From: Strix aluco | Lineage: Eukaryota > Chordata > Aves > Strigiformes > Strigidae | Assembly (NCBI RefSeq): GCF_031877795.1 | Contig: NC_133943.1 | Span: 8,115,001-8,179,000, forward strand | Direction of reading: 5' to 3' | Length of the DNA: 64,000 nt | In this document: positions 14,290 through 25,800 of the stretch, in pieces | Layout of the letters: the number at the start of each line of letters is the position of its first letter | Position numbering within the stretch: position 1 is the first letter of the stretch | Position numbers and translations under genes: made by a program | The notes under the pieces: generated by a model | What the model saw: only the letters and a program-made list of their open reading frames with translations | Told to the model about the DNA's origin: nothing | The model's database searches: none

Positions 14290-14316
14290 ATATATTTCCA
14301 ACTGATGGCCAGTCTG
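14290..14316 (+). other. LARP1: Candidate 27-nt LARP1 microexon
   Basis: A long pyrimidine tract ending TTTTACAG (to 14,289) precedes 27 nt, followed by a GTATGT donor at 14,317. The length is a multiple of three. LARP1's next certain exon (28,009) begins in the phase needing one base from upstream. In that phase the 27 nt is open and reads IFPTDGQS plus a trailing G, which completes a GAA codon with the AA that opens the 28,009 exon, giving GQS-E-HTTPAK. Mammalian LARP1, from memory, reads NGQSPPEHSAPAK at this place. The surrounding DNA is AT-rich, unlike most of the intron. This is inference from splice signals and phase, and transcript data are needed. Confidence 0.4.
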
Positions 14317-17284
14317 GTATGTATTAATTAAAAATAGAGTTCTTCAAACCTCCTTCCCCCATGCCTTCCCTGCACTTCTCTTTCTGTAGAGTCAGCACAA
14401 ACCAGATTTAGAAGACTGGTACAGGAATATGTTACACATTAATTAAAAAAACAATCCCCCCAAAAAAAACAACAAAAAAACCCCTCCTCAGAAAAGCAAA
14501 CCAAAAAAGCCCCATTAATATTTGGCCATTCCTGTATGACAGTGACATGTTTTATGCTTTCATGTAGTGATGACTACAACTGCTGGAAGGTGACTTTCCT
14601 CCCATACGTTGTAGCATGGCAAGTTTGGGTGTCCAGGGTGAAAGAGTTTGGGAACTTTTAGGTCTTGATCATCACAACTGAGAACACTTACGTGTCAAGA
14701 TGCAAATGTAACTCAGAATTGCTACTGTTAGTCTGTATGTTAGTTGTATACAGCTTGATGTGTCCATGAACCTGAAGATCTATATTTGAATTTGCAATAC
14801 TTTGCAAAGATGCAGACTTCCCTCTTGGCTTGTTTAGTCTGTGTGTTGCTGCTGAGTATTGCTGTTAATGACAACCAAGATACACACTGCGTTGCCATCA
14901 GTGCAGAACCAGTGAAAACTTCCTGGCACCAGCAGTGCATGCGGCCGTGCTGGGAGGGACCCTGCAGAAATGGATTGGGGTCCTAGGGAGGGAGGGGAGG
15001 CTACTCTGGATGGAGATCCCAAATCAGGAAGGGGATGTAGTTTTTAAAAGCAGGTATTGATGATCTCAATTCTTGCCTTTCCCAAACTACCAGGAGCTCT
15101 TCATCCAGGTTGGTGTTGCTGAAGTGCCAAGACTGAAGGAAGTGTTTATATTTTACGCAGTGATACCAAGACCAGTCAGTAAGATCCTTTTGTCTCAGAG
15201 CTGTAGTGCCCTGTGGAGATGTCCTGTAGCAAATGCACCAGGAGTGGGTGTCAGTGCCTGGCTTGGCCTTGTGCAATCTTAGACACATCACTATGTCCAC
15301 CCATCTTTGGCTTCACACGGGGTCACATTTCCCCAGTTCCCACGATAGTGTGAGGATAAATGGCTGGTGATTGTGGAGGCATTGCATGATCAGGATTTGG
15401 AAGTATGGAAATCAGCTCCATTGCCTTCGAGCTGATTTCGGTAGAAGCAACTCACTGGTTTTGAGTGGCCTGGTGTGACGTTGGAGCCAGTGTAATTTGA
15501 CTTCATGAACTGAACAGAGGGCTGGAAGTTGTGCATGTGTATGTGTTTCCAGAGCTCTAGCCAGCTAAAGAGGCTATGGTATATAACTAGATCCACTGGA
15601 ACGTTGCAGAAGATGCCTCTGTAGATGTTGGAGAAGTAACCCAAGTAGTAACCCAACCCATTTGTACGTCTTCCATGATTTTCCTGCTTTCGGAACATGT
15701 TTGAGAGTGAAATATTAAGACTGGTCTTGAAGGAGCAAAGGTATATTCCCATGTGTTGAGTTCATAAGAGGCTTTTCTCCACCCTGCTGAAGATCTGTAT
15801 TCATGGGGTGTTTAGTTTTGTCTACCTGTGCTGCAGACTGGGAGATGTCCTTTGGTTGGCATAACTCTGTCCTCTGCTCTCCAGCTGGTTGGGGACCTTC
15901 ACAGCTGCCTCCAGGGTGGGGCATGAGTGTGTGTCTGCAGCAGATAATAGTGTTTCAGTAAGTGCATGTTACATGTCAATAGTGTTGCAGAAAACATTAC
16001 CTACACAGCTTGGGTTGTTTGGTTTCTGGTTTTTTTTACAATTCTATATTTTTAAGGAGATAAGTGAAAGCTTAAGCAGGATTTCTCTTAATAGTAGCTG
16101 CACAGGACACTGTCCAGAAGCCCTGATACCTCAAGACAGAGTGAAGTGTGAATGCAGCAGCCAAAGGCAGGGTAGCACGGCTGGCAGGGGGCAGCAGGCT
16201 TGCCTGGAGCATACCTGTTCCTAGCATCAGGGTGGTTGTGCAGTCCTGAGGCTGTTGGGTTTGGCTCCCTTACCTCCCTTTCATTGCTGAGGTTGTTTAA
16301 CAAGTTAATTTGCTCAAGTATGTTACTGCAAATCACCAGAACTCCCCCATATCTATGTCAGTGCCTATTTTTTAAGATTAATCTTGTAAGGCCAGGTGGG
16401 TCTGTATGACTGGTTTCCCCTCTTGGTGAGAAGTCCGTTGTTCTTCTGCCTAAGGAAGCGGTTAGCATAATGATGGAGGATGATGAGTTGTGGTAACAGA
16501 GTTGGGACTTGCATAGGTGGGGAGCCTGAGCCAAAAATCAACCATTTTGTAGGCACAGTAGCTGTAGCATGCCCCAAAGCATGTTCCTGCTTGTTAGTGT
16601 ATGGATGCTGGAGGCGTTCTGCCCTCAGCCTGGTGTCACGTGCAAGCGCTATGGAGGTAGAAGGGCAGCAGTGTTTGCGTCCCAGTTACCTAACAGACTT
16701 TGGAAATAAAACTGTTCTCGGAGAGAGGCAACTGGCTTTCCTTCTGTCTAGCACAGCAGTTCCTTGGTCCTCTCCTCTCCCACATCCAGCGACTAGGATT
16801 TGGCAGCTGTAGGGTGCTTTTCAGAAGGCAGCACTTCAAACCTTGTGATCTGGAGTTCAGGTGGAAAGCTGGGAGACTTCAACAGCCGTGAGAAGTGCGG
16901 GGCTGGGCTTGGTGGTGTGATGACAGAGTGGAGGGATGGACTCTCATTCCCCATTTCTGCTGTTAGAGGAGGGCTCTGAGGGCGTTTCTTCACCCGGACC
17001 TCTGTGGACATTCTGGCTGTGAACACCTAACCCCTCTGCAAGGCTGCCGATGCTGTCCACCTCCCAGGACTTGCTGCCGCAGGGGGTGGTGAAGTTTGGT
17101 GCCTGCTGTTTAAGGAAATATTTTTTTCTTGCTTTAAAAGGATCTCCTGCTAGCTTTGTGTGCTGTTCCTGTGCCCTCCTAGCATCGTACACTGCAGCCA
17201 GCCCTCTTCCTCTCAGTGGAGGAAGATCCCGGCCCTTTTAGTCTCGCCTCTTAAGGGGTGGTGTAATTGCTTTTCTCTGTGCAG

Positions 17285-17515
17285 CTGTAGCACTGCTGTG
17301 CCCTTGTTGAAATGCAGAGACCAGAGTTGACCGCAGGGTGCAGTTGTGGATGCACTGGTGTTCAACAGAGCGGCAAGTGATGTTCTGTCTTGGTCTCACT
17401 ACTCCTGATGTTTTGGGGTTTTTTTAATCTTCTGCTGCACCCTGAGCCGATCATTTTGGAGAATTGTCAGCAGTGGCTGAGATACCTTTCTCAAGTTATA
17501 AATGCCACTTTGAAT
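17285..17515 (-). repeat. Old CR1/L3-like LINE fragment
   Basis: The stretch resembles, from memory, antisense copies of an ancient amniote CR1-type LINE. It has a 'gagaccagag' segment near 17,315, then an element around 17,440-17,510 reading 'ctgctgcaccctgagc' followed by 'ttttggagaattgtcagcagtgg' and 'ctcaagttataa'. It is heavily diverged and has no target-site duplication that I can see. Orientation is inferred from the family. Confidence 0.45.
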
Positions 17516-19699
17516 TCAATGCTGTGAAGTTTTCCATAAAGAGATGTGGGTGATGCTCTCACTGCAAGGAAGCAATTTTTAATCCTTTATAAAGAAAAGG
17601 AGGAGAGATGGATTTTTAAATTAGGAGAGAGTGAGTGCTGTGTTGCACTCTTTGTAGCTGGGTGTTCCTGACTCCTTTGGGAAGGCTCACTCTGATTAGG
17701 GTGTTCTTACTCTTATGCTGTGTATTGAGACAGGGAGGCAGCCACCTGTAGCACTGGAGTTACCTGGATTGGAGAGAGTGGTTTATGCAGCAGGATCCAC
17801 ATGATTGTGCACCCAGGAAGGAAGTTGGCAGTATTTGTTATAACAAAGTTCTTTTGAAAAATCTTGAATTTCACTGTGTCTGGCTTAAGGTGCGGGGTGT
17901 AAGTGGGGATGTTGTATCTTGTGCTTGGAGAGCATGCCCTGAAATCGGCTCAGCTGAGGTACAGTAATCCTTAAGTAGCAAAAAAAAGAGCCTTTCTGCT
18001 TGCTCTCAAAGAGTGCAAGGATATTTGGCTGCCTTGTTGTCACGATTTTAATACTCTGGATTCGCCAGTGGGAGGAAGCCCCCATACCTGTGCTTAGTTT
18101 AATCCAGGTGGTTATGGGACTGTAGGATTTCTTCAGCTCATTTCTGGAGACACCCTGCTTAGCAGGTGACCTAGGTCTGACCTCTCTAAACTCCTGGGAG
18201 TGTTTGCTGCACCTGGTCCTACCACCAAATCGCTATTGCTTTCCCTTGCCCCGAGAGATGGGGCTGGATTTCTGCCTGGTGGTGGCTTTGTCTTCCTTGG
18301 CCTCACAAGCTGAGCTGCTGCTCAGTTTCCTTTTGTTATATATGCAGTCGGGAAGCAGGTTTGCAGCTGACTTGGTGCAGGCTTCAAGGGCAAGGTCTAG
18401 CCATCACTTTGCAAGCAGCTGCTGCACAGGGGACACGCAGGTCCTGCAGAGATCCCCCTGGAGAAGTAACCAAAGTTGGGCACAGGAATCACAGCAGGGA
18501 GGAACTAAGAATGGTGTTACTTAAATTACGTCACAGTCTCATTTCTAGAAACCCAGTCTCTGTCTCTCTTCTTTAAGATGATAGGTTTTTCCAGAGGCAC
18601 GTTTTGTGTGGAGTTTGCACCTTTGCCTTGTGTGACCCCTCACGCCCTCCACTGGCACAGGCAGTGGGAGCTGCGCAGACCCCTCCTAGACAGCGCGAAC
18701 ACTCAGAGCCGGAGGGTCTCATGGCAGGCGCTTGGCACTCAATTCCTGTCTCTTCGTTGCTAAATATTTACAGTGAGATGTACCAGATGCTTCCCAGGAA
18801 GGGTTTTGTCAGCTTCCAAGTCCCCAGATGCAGCCGCAGAAGAGACTGACGGCCACTGAAGGGATCCCATCAGTGCGATGTCCTGCGTTCAGCAGCAGTG
18901 CAGTGACCTCTTCTCGCTCATCCTACGGGCACCGCTGGTTGTGCTGTCTCATCAGCCGCAGCGGGACGCAGGCGGAGAGCACCCCTCTGCTGATGGCAAG
19001 AGATTAATGATGTCTGGTCTTCAGGCTTTGTTTTTTTTTTTTTCTTCTCCTTTGAAGCTCTTCCACTGCAGTGGGAGGGGGAGCAGGTGATGCTCTCAGC
19101 TTTTGTTGCCGCACATCTTTTTTTCTGGGACCTTCTCTCCACAGCAGTGGCACACGTGTGTGACTGCTGCACAGCTGCCTTTGCTCCCTCTCTGTTCTCA
19201 GTATGGCCGTGTCTGTCTCATTCACCCAGCTGCCATGCGAAGAGAGGGGTGGACTGATCCAGACGAGGCAAGCTCCCATCACCAGCTCTGATCATCCCCA
19301 GCCCTGGGCGGGCAGAGGCTGGCAGCCAGAGCGTTGCTGCTGAATGCCACCCTCGCACTGGTCACACTGGTCAGGTTCCCAGTGTGCCTCCTGCTTTCAA
19401 GATAAGGTCCAGGACGTTGGGCTGGGCCCTGTTTGTTGCTTTTGGTGCTTATCAGCTTTTGCCGCTGACAAGGTGACCCACTGTGTAGCACCGAGGATGG
19501 GGAGGGAAGGTGCTTGTGGCCCAGGGTGTGTGCTGGTCTGGCCCCCCAGGACAGCCTGTGCATGTGTGTGTGCACTGGGCTCGCTCTCAGGCCAGGCATC
19601 CCCCTCTTGGTGTTAGAACTGGATGAGGGACTTCCCGGGTGCCATGGAGGTAGGATCTCTGGAGGTGGCAGGTCAGCTCCTCCAAGGGGGAGCCAGGGA

Positions 19700-19870
19700 G
19701 GGGCGGGCTCACTAGGTCATCGTTTTTCCAACTAAATATAGTTGCCCGTGCTTTCATAAGGCCGGGATTTTTGCATCACGTGACTGTCTTATCCCTCCCT
19801 GCTGGCAGGGCCGGCAGTCAGTCAGAGTAGGGGATCGTGTGTCTGAATGGGTAATAATTAACTGTTAACT
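19700..19870. promoter_or_regulatory. Candidate intronic enhancer (motif cluster)
   Basis: Within 170 bp lie a GC box (GGGCGGG near 19,701), a perfect MEF2-type site CTAAATATAG (19,732-19,741), a palindromic E-box TCACGTGA of the USF/MITF-TFE type (19,776-19,783), a GATA site read as CTTATC (19,788-19,793), and GGTAATAATTAAC (19,850-19,862), which is one mismatch from the HNF1 consensus, followed by GTTAACT. The cluster sits in LARP1 intron 1. Motif matches alone are weak evidence, but the density is unusual for the intron. Confidence 0.35.
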
Positions 19871-22800
19871 AGCTTTTCATTAGAGCCTGGCAGAACAAGC
19901 AGAGCAGTGCAGCAGAGGTAAGCAGGAGAGGAGGAAAACTGCTCCTGGTCCCTCCTGGAGGGTGGACAACCCCCTTTAATTTGGAAATCAGTTGCCCCCA
20001 AAGGTGAGCGGGCTGGGTCTTTTGCTGCTGTGTTTTATTAGGAGTTGGGAGTCCTGCCATGCCTTGTGTGTCTGTCCCTGCTGTCCTGTAGTCCTGCTTA
20101 TGTCACCCCTCTCTCTCCCCCACCACTGATTGTTATTTTTTTAGGTCGTGAACTATCGGCTGGTCTTTGAGCCAGCTTGGAGGAGAGCCTGACCCTCTGG
20201 CTCCTCCATGATTTGGCCTGCCTGCATGCCCTGGGCCCCTGCAGCCTTGCCTCGGGCACCCTCCTCTCCCAGCGCCGAGGTGTCCTTGCTGCGCCTCGCC
20301 ACCCTGAGCAGCAGCTGGATCAACTCGTGCCTTTTCTCAGGGAACCCAGCCCGCCTGTGATGGACTGATGTGGTGTTTGAGTGGGAGTGCCACTGGCTTT
20401 TCTAGCCCCTCCCCCTGAACCGTTTAACCTGACAGAGTGTTTGCAGGTGTCCTTGGAGGCTTTTCTCTCTTCCATGATGGCAGAGGTATTGCTGGCTAAA
20501 TGCTCTGCCAACGGGAGACTTGTATGTACTAGACAAGCTGGGTCAGGCACTGGTGCTGGAGTAGCCTCTCCTGCAGGGGTGATGGGGTGATGGGTGCCTT
20601 TCTCCCTGCTCAGGGAAAGCAGGGTGGCTCAGCAACCGTGGGCGCCTGAGCCAGCCTGCCTCCCTCGTTTTTGACAGTTTCTGGATTCCAGTCAGCCAGG
20701 TGACCTTGACTGCGCCCCCAGTGTGATGCCTTCTGGGATGTGGGAACCACCAGCTTTCCCAACAGGGACCTTTTAGTTTAGGGCTTGGTTTTCCTTAGAA
20801 AACAAGGGGGTTCCTGTGCTGTTTCATTCTGCACGAGCCTGGCGTCTCAGGGATCAGTGCAGTGGTGTGAGCGTGGATCGTGTGTCAAAAGCTTCCTAGA
20901 AAACCTCTTCAGGGAAGAGCGTTGCTTGAAAAGGCGGTGGAAGGATGTCAGTCACCCTTGAGAGGGTTCATTTACTACCTTTAATAGTAGCTGTCTGTGC
21001 CAGGAAGAATCCACGGTGCCCTCGCTGATGCTGTTAACGTTAGAAATGCCTGTCGGCATTTCTTAACCTGCTCCTTCTGGAGTGTAGCTTGGTCACAAGT
21101 TGAAGGGTTTTTGTCTTGGACTGGAAGGCTGCAGGGAAGATGGTTATGCATCTTTGCTAAGTCCAGATCCTTCCTGGCTCTCATTTGCCCTGGAAAGAAA
21201 AGTCAGACCCAGCAGATAACTTGTGTGTGTAGAGCTTATGACAGTTACATGCATTTAAGAAGCAATGCTGTTTGTCAGCTCCCTGTGACCAGGGCTGTGT
21301 TACATGTGGTGCCCCTGCCTGCTCTGAAGGTCTCTGTGCAGGTCTGTGCTGCCTGTAGGAGGGTGCTGTCGGCAGAGAGACAGGCTCTGCCAGTGTCTTG
21401 AGCTGCTTCGCCTCCCCCTGCTCCGGGGCTGTTTTAGGAGTATCAGCCGAGGGATGTGAGGGCTTGAAGAGCTGGGAATATAACTCAATGCCCGCACTCC
21501 CAGCCCCTGAGAGTGCTGTCCTGGCATGCTGTCTTGAACCTGCTTGTACCCCTGGCCTCTCTCCCAGCACTTTTCCAGGGCAGACTCCCCAGCTTGGGGA
21601 GCCTGCCTAGGACACCCAGGTGGGAGTGTTCTCATGCTCTCTGTGGAGCTGTCAGATGCCCTTTTTGAAGTTATTTTTAGCGAGTGATCTTTGCAGCAGT
21701 TGCAGAGCTTACATTGCAGAGAAGTGTAGGCAGCTCCCTACTTCCTTTGCTGTTACAGTAGGGCTTGTAAGGTGGAGCTGTGTGCTGAGGAGCTGCACAA
21801 AATTGCTTGGAAGGCTTTGAGCCATGGTGCCTGCAGCTTGTTTCTTGCTCCTACTGAACAGGCTTCCCACATGCCTTACAAGCCCGAATCCTGCTCAGCC
21901 ATGCAGCTTAAGGGTCTGGTCTTCTGCTTGGTCCTGACCTTGCCCATTCTACTGCAGTTTTTCTTGCATGTGCAGGAAACTTCTGATGTTGCAGAGGTAT
22001 TGCAAATATCCCTCTTACCTTTGTGAACAAGGCCAGATGCTGCAAGTGGTGGGGCCTGGTGTGGTTCTGTGCAGTCGCCAGGTGCTGGTGGGAGCCCCTG
22101 TTGACACTCACTCCGTTGTGCTGGAAGATGTCCTTGTGATAGCATCTCTTTTAAAGCTGTTGGAGAACTCCATCCAGTGCTCCCTTGGTTTCCCATGCAT
22201 GCACCTCCAGCTACAACTGTGATTTGGCAGGAGGTAGAGCTGTAAAATGTTGCAAACCCAGAGAAGAAGCAGTCTGTGTGCCCAGTTTGCCCTGAACCTT
22301 GCTGGTTTTTTGTACCTTATGATGTCTTTAGCAAAACGTGAGCATGCCAAGCAGTCAGTGTTATAAATCCCAGGCTTTTCCGCTTGTGCATGGAGCTGCA
22401 GAGACAAGCATTTCCCATCTCAGTCTGGCATTAGCTCTGACATATGGCTGAGGCAGGCAGAGGTGGAAGCTGCTCCTTGGTCTCTGGAGGTATCTGCACC
22501 TCTCTCTGCACGCAGGGGTGCTACCAAATTGCTCCCTGGAGAGACTGAGGTCCCCTCCTGACTGCCTGTGCTTCCCAGCCCCTTTGCAATAAGGGTGTGT
22601 TGTCCACTGCTGCTGTCTTGCTGATGAAGAAATGGGTGCAGCAGCCACAGGAGGTGGTCAGGAAGTGTCTGCATGTCCCTCAAGGCTTTTCTGCCTGTAA
22701 CTTCAAGGGGGCCCTCATGGGATGGACTGTCAACAAGAAAATCCTTCAGCACTGCCTGCAGCAGGTGGGCTGCTGGTGGGATGAGGAAGGCTGTTGTCAG

Positions 22801-25800
22801 CTTGCAGGTCACATCTGGCCTGCAGGACTGATCCTGCAAATGTCTCCAGAGAAGGTGTGGTGTTGGTGGGCACAAAGCTTGCCAGCTGTGTCCTCTGATG
22901 GCTCGGTCAGGTTCAAACTCGCAGTTGTGGAGTTTGAGTGCATGGGCGGTGATGAGTGTCACAGGAGAGGCTCCGAATCAGTGTCTTGCCCCTGCTGCTG
23001 TGTGGGTCAGGGTGCTATGGGAGAAAGCTTGCTTGAGGCCTGGAGGAAGGACAGGGTCAGGGTTGGTGCCCTGAGTTTCCCATGTTGGCAAGGTGGAGAT
23101 AAACCTTTGTGTAGCTCTTCTCTATTGGCTCCCTAGGTCTCCTTTGGGGCAAGCAAGGGGATTTTTGCAGCCACGGTGGGGTCCTGGCAGGCTTGGCTGT
23201 GGCTGGCTGCCTGCTGGATCCCTCTTTCTTACAGGAATTGCTTTACAGGTTGGTGCTGTCCCGCCACACTGTCCTGTGTGTCGTACCCCAGGAGGGACTT
23301 TCCTGCCCTCCTGGAAAGACTGAAGGAGCTGGCTGTCTCCAGGGGAGACAGCTAATCCCCAGGCTGATTTTCTCTGCCTGGACAATGAGTGCATATATAC
23401 AAATAGTGTGAGTGAGTAGCAGTCCTCTTTGGTGTAAGCTGTCTAATGGTTTCTGTCTTTACTCTTCTCAGAAGTTGTCGTACCACGGTGTCCATTGGTT
23501 TCTCAGGAGGTTAATGCAATACCTTTTCCTTGCTGTGCCATTTTGACTGGGGCACTGTTCCCCCTCTCACTTGCAGCCTGCCCAGACCCCCAGGCTGCTC
23601 AGGGCTCAGCTCACCCTTGCCCAAGCTGCGCTTGCTCTTTCTCACATAGAGACCTTGAAGAAGCATTGCTGGAGTGAGTGTCCTGTCGTGTTGGTTATGA
23701 GTTGTGGTCCTTGCGTGCGCCAGGACGGTCCCATGGAGTGTGGGAAGGAGGGAAGATCGTTCAGAGGCTGTTGAGTAGTGAAGTGGATCCCGTTGGACTG
23801 CAGGGTTCGTGGCCGACTGTCCTGCACAACGCCCTCAGGCTTCTACCAGGGCTCTGGGGAAACTGGGGATACCAGTTTGGCTCTTCCAGCCCCAGCAGGA
23901 CCTGCGGCACGGAGCATGCGCCCCTGCCCTAGCCTCTCCAGCACAAAGTCCGGGCTCTTGGCTTCAAAACTGCCTTCATTAGCAGTTTTTCCTAGGTGCT
24001 GGGCTGTGGGCTGGAGCAGCTTGGGGGCAGGCCGGCTCCTTTCTGTTGACTTGGCTGCAGGGGAAGGAGGGGTGTGCTGTGTCAGGGATGGAGCGTGTGT
24101 CGGAGCTGAGAACTCTGCATTCCTGCTGGGAGCCTGGGCTGCCCTCTGAGGCTGTCCCAGCTGGTGCTGGGGTGCTCTGAGGTCTTGTCTATGTTGTACA
24201 TGAGTGGTACACCAGGAGCAGGTACTACAGCTTTCTTGCTAGAGGTGCAGGTATTTTTGCAGTATAACGTCAGGTCTCTGCCCAGTCCTGCAGAGTTCAT
24301 CTGCCTCCTCTAAAAAAATCTATCACAAGCTGCATTGAATGTAAGAAAAGACAGGGAACCAGGCCACTGGGTGATGGGTTTGCTTTTTCCCAGGTAAGAT
24401 AGTAAATATGTCTCCTAGGCTGAGCTCAGTGGTCCTAGAGTATGTGTCTCTCTTGGGGCAGGGAGGCATATTTATCTGTGAAGCTGCTGTTGCCCTGGTT
24501 GTCTGGTGCTTGTGCAATGGCTCTTCTCCTTCCAGGTACAAGGTGTTTGCTCACCTGGATGCCCCCGCGAGCTTCCCGCCTCGAGGGCTGTGCCACAGCC
24601 AGCCGCGGGCTGGAAGGAAAGCACAAGGTGTCTGCACAGCCTTGCCCTTCTTGGTGCTCGCCGGGTGTGTTGGGGAGTGAGAATCAAAAGCCAGGGAATG
24701 CTTTGACGGTGCCTCGGCCATGGGAGGGGTTTGGCTGCAGTCCTGGCATCTGGGACATGGTGCTCCCACCTGTGCCTTGTCCCCTTGGTTGTTAAGAAAT
24801 AACCTCTGCGTGGCTGGGCAACCCCACGGGCAAACGAGCTGGTTCTGGCTGCAGGCAGCAGATCAAAACTCAAGACCTGCTTATCTGTTCCTGGCTGTGC
24901 CAGCATCTGCTCTGTGGCCGCAGGCAAAGCTGCTCCTTCCTTCCCTGCCCGCTGTCCCCTTGCCAGTCGCGCACCACTAAAGCCCTGGCTCCTGCTGCAG
25001 CTGTTTTGTCTGTCCCCTTGCACGGAGGGATCCTTTTTTTTGGTGGGGGTGGTGGGGGCGATCAGGCAGTGCTACTGCAACTGAAAATTACTTACTGCCA
25101 CCAAATAAATGCAAAAGGAGGTCTGTGAAATGCCAGGAGGTCTGAGACATCTGTCAGCAGCTTTTAAGGGCTCGGCTATCAACCAGGGCAGTGTCTAGTA
25201 TCCCTCGCTAGCACCGCTTGTCCTGAGCTCCTGTCCAGGGGTGAGCGACACCCAGTTGCTCCCTGTTTCCTGGGCTGATGCAGTGCCAAAGGGCAGCGGG
25301 GTTTGCCAGGGGGTCTTCTCAGCAGTGCACCACAAGATACGTTGCTGTCCTTGTAGGAAGGTTTTCTTCTGAAGCCTTAGCACCTGAGGTAGGTAGCCTA
25401 ATGTGTTTTGCATGCGTTGGGTTTGGTTTTTTTAAATGTTTGGGTTTCTCTGCAAGAGAACATGAAGAGCAGTTTGGGGTTTGATGTCCAGGAGCTTGAC
25501 TACAGAATCGCTGATGGATTGGAGCTGGGGCCCTCGGTTAAGCTGGCGTGCCCTGGAGGGTGCCAGACATGCACAGCTTCTGCTCGCCATGGCTCTCGGC
25601 TCTGCGGACGGTGTGTCTGTCTGTCTATCCGCTAGGATGGTTACACCCCCTCGGTCTCCTGCCTTGGTCTGAGCAGTCTCCACTGTGACTTGCAGATCTC
25701 GATTCCATCCGCGCTGGCGAGAGCCACCTGCAGCTCCCACTGTGGTGCTGGCCTGGCTGTGCTCCCTGGAGCAGCCTCCCTGCCAGGCTGCAGCACTTTG

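Noticed and set aside
24537-24626. Possible exon between CTTCCAG and AAG|GTGTCT near 24.5-24.6 kb
   Set aside because: The donor is weak, the phase relation to LARP1 is unclear and the encoded sequence resembles nothing known.
24472-25023. 183-residue open frame on the - strand
   Set aside because: No conserved motif, and overlapping frames of similar quality exist on the other strand. Regarded as chance.
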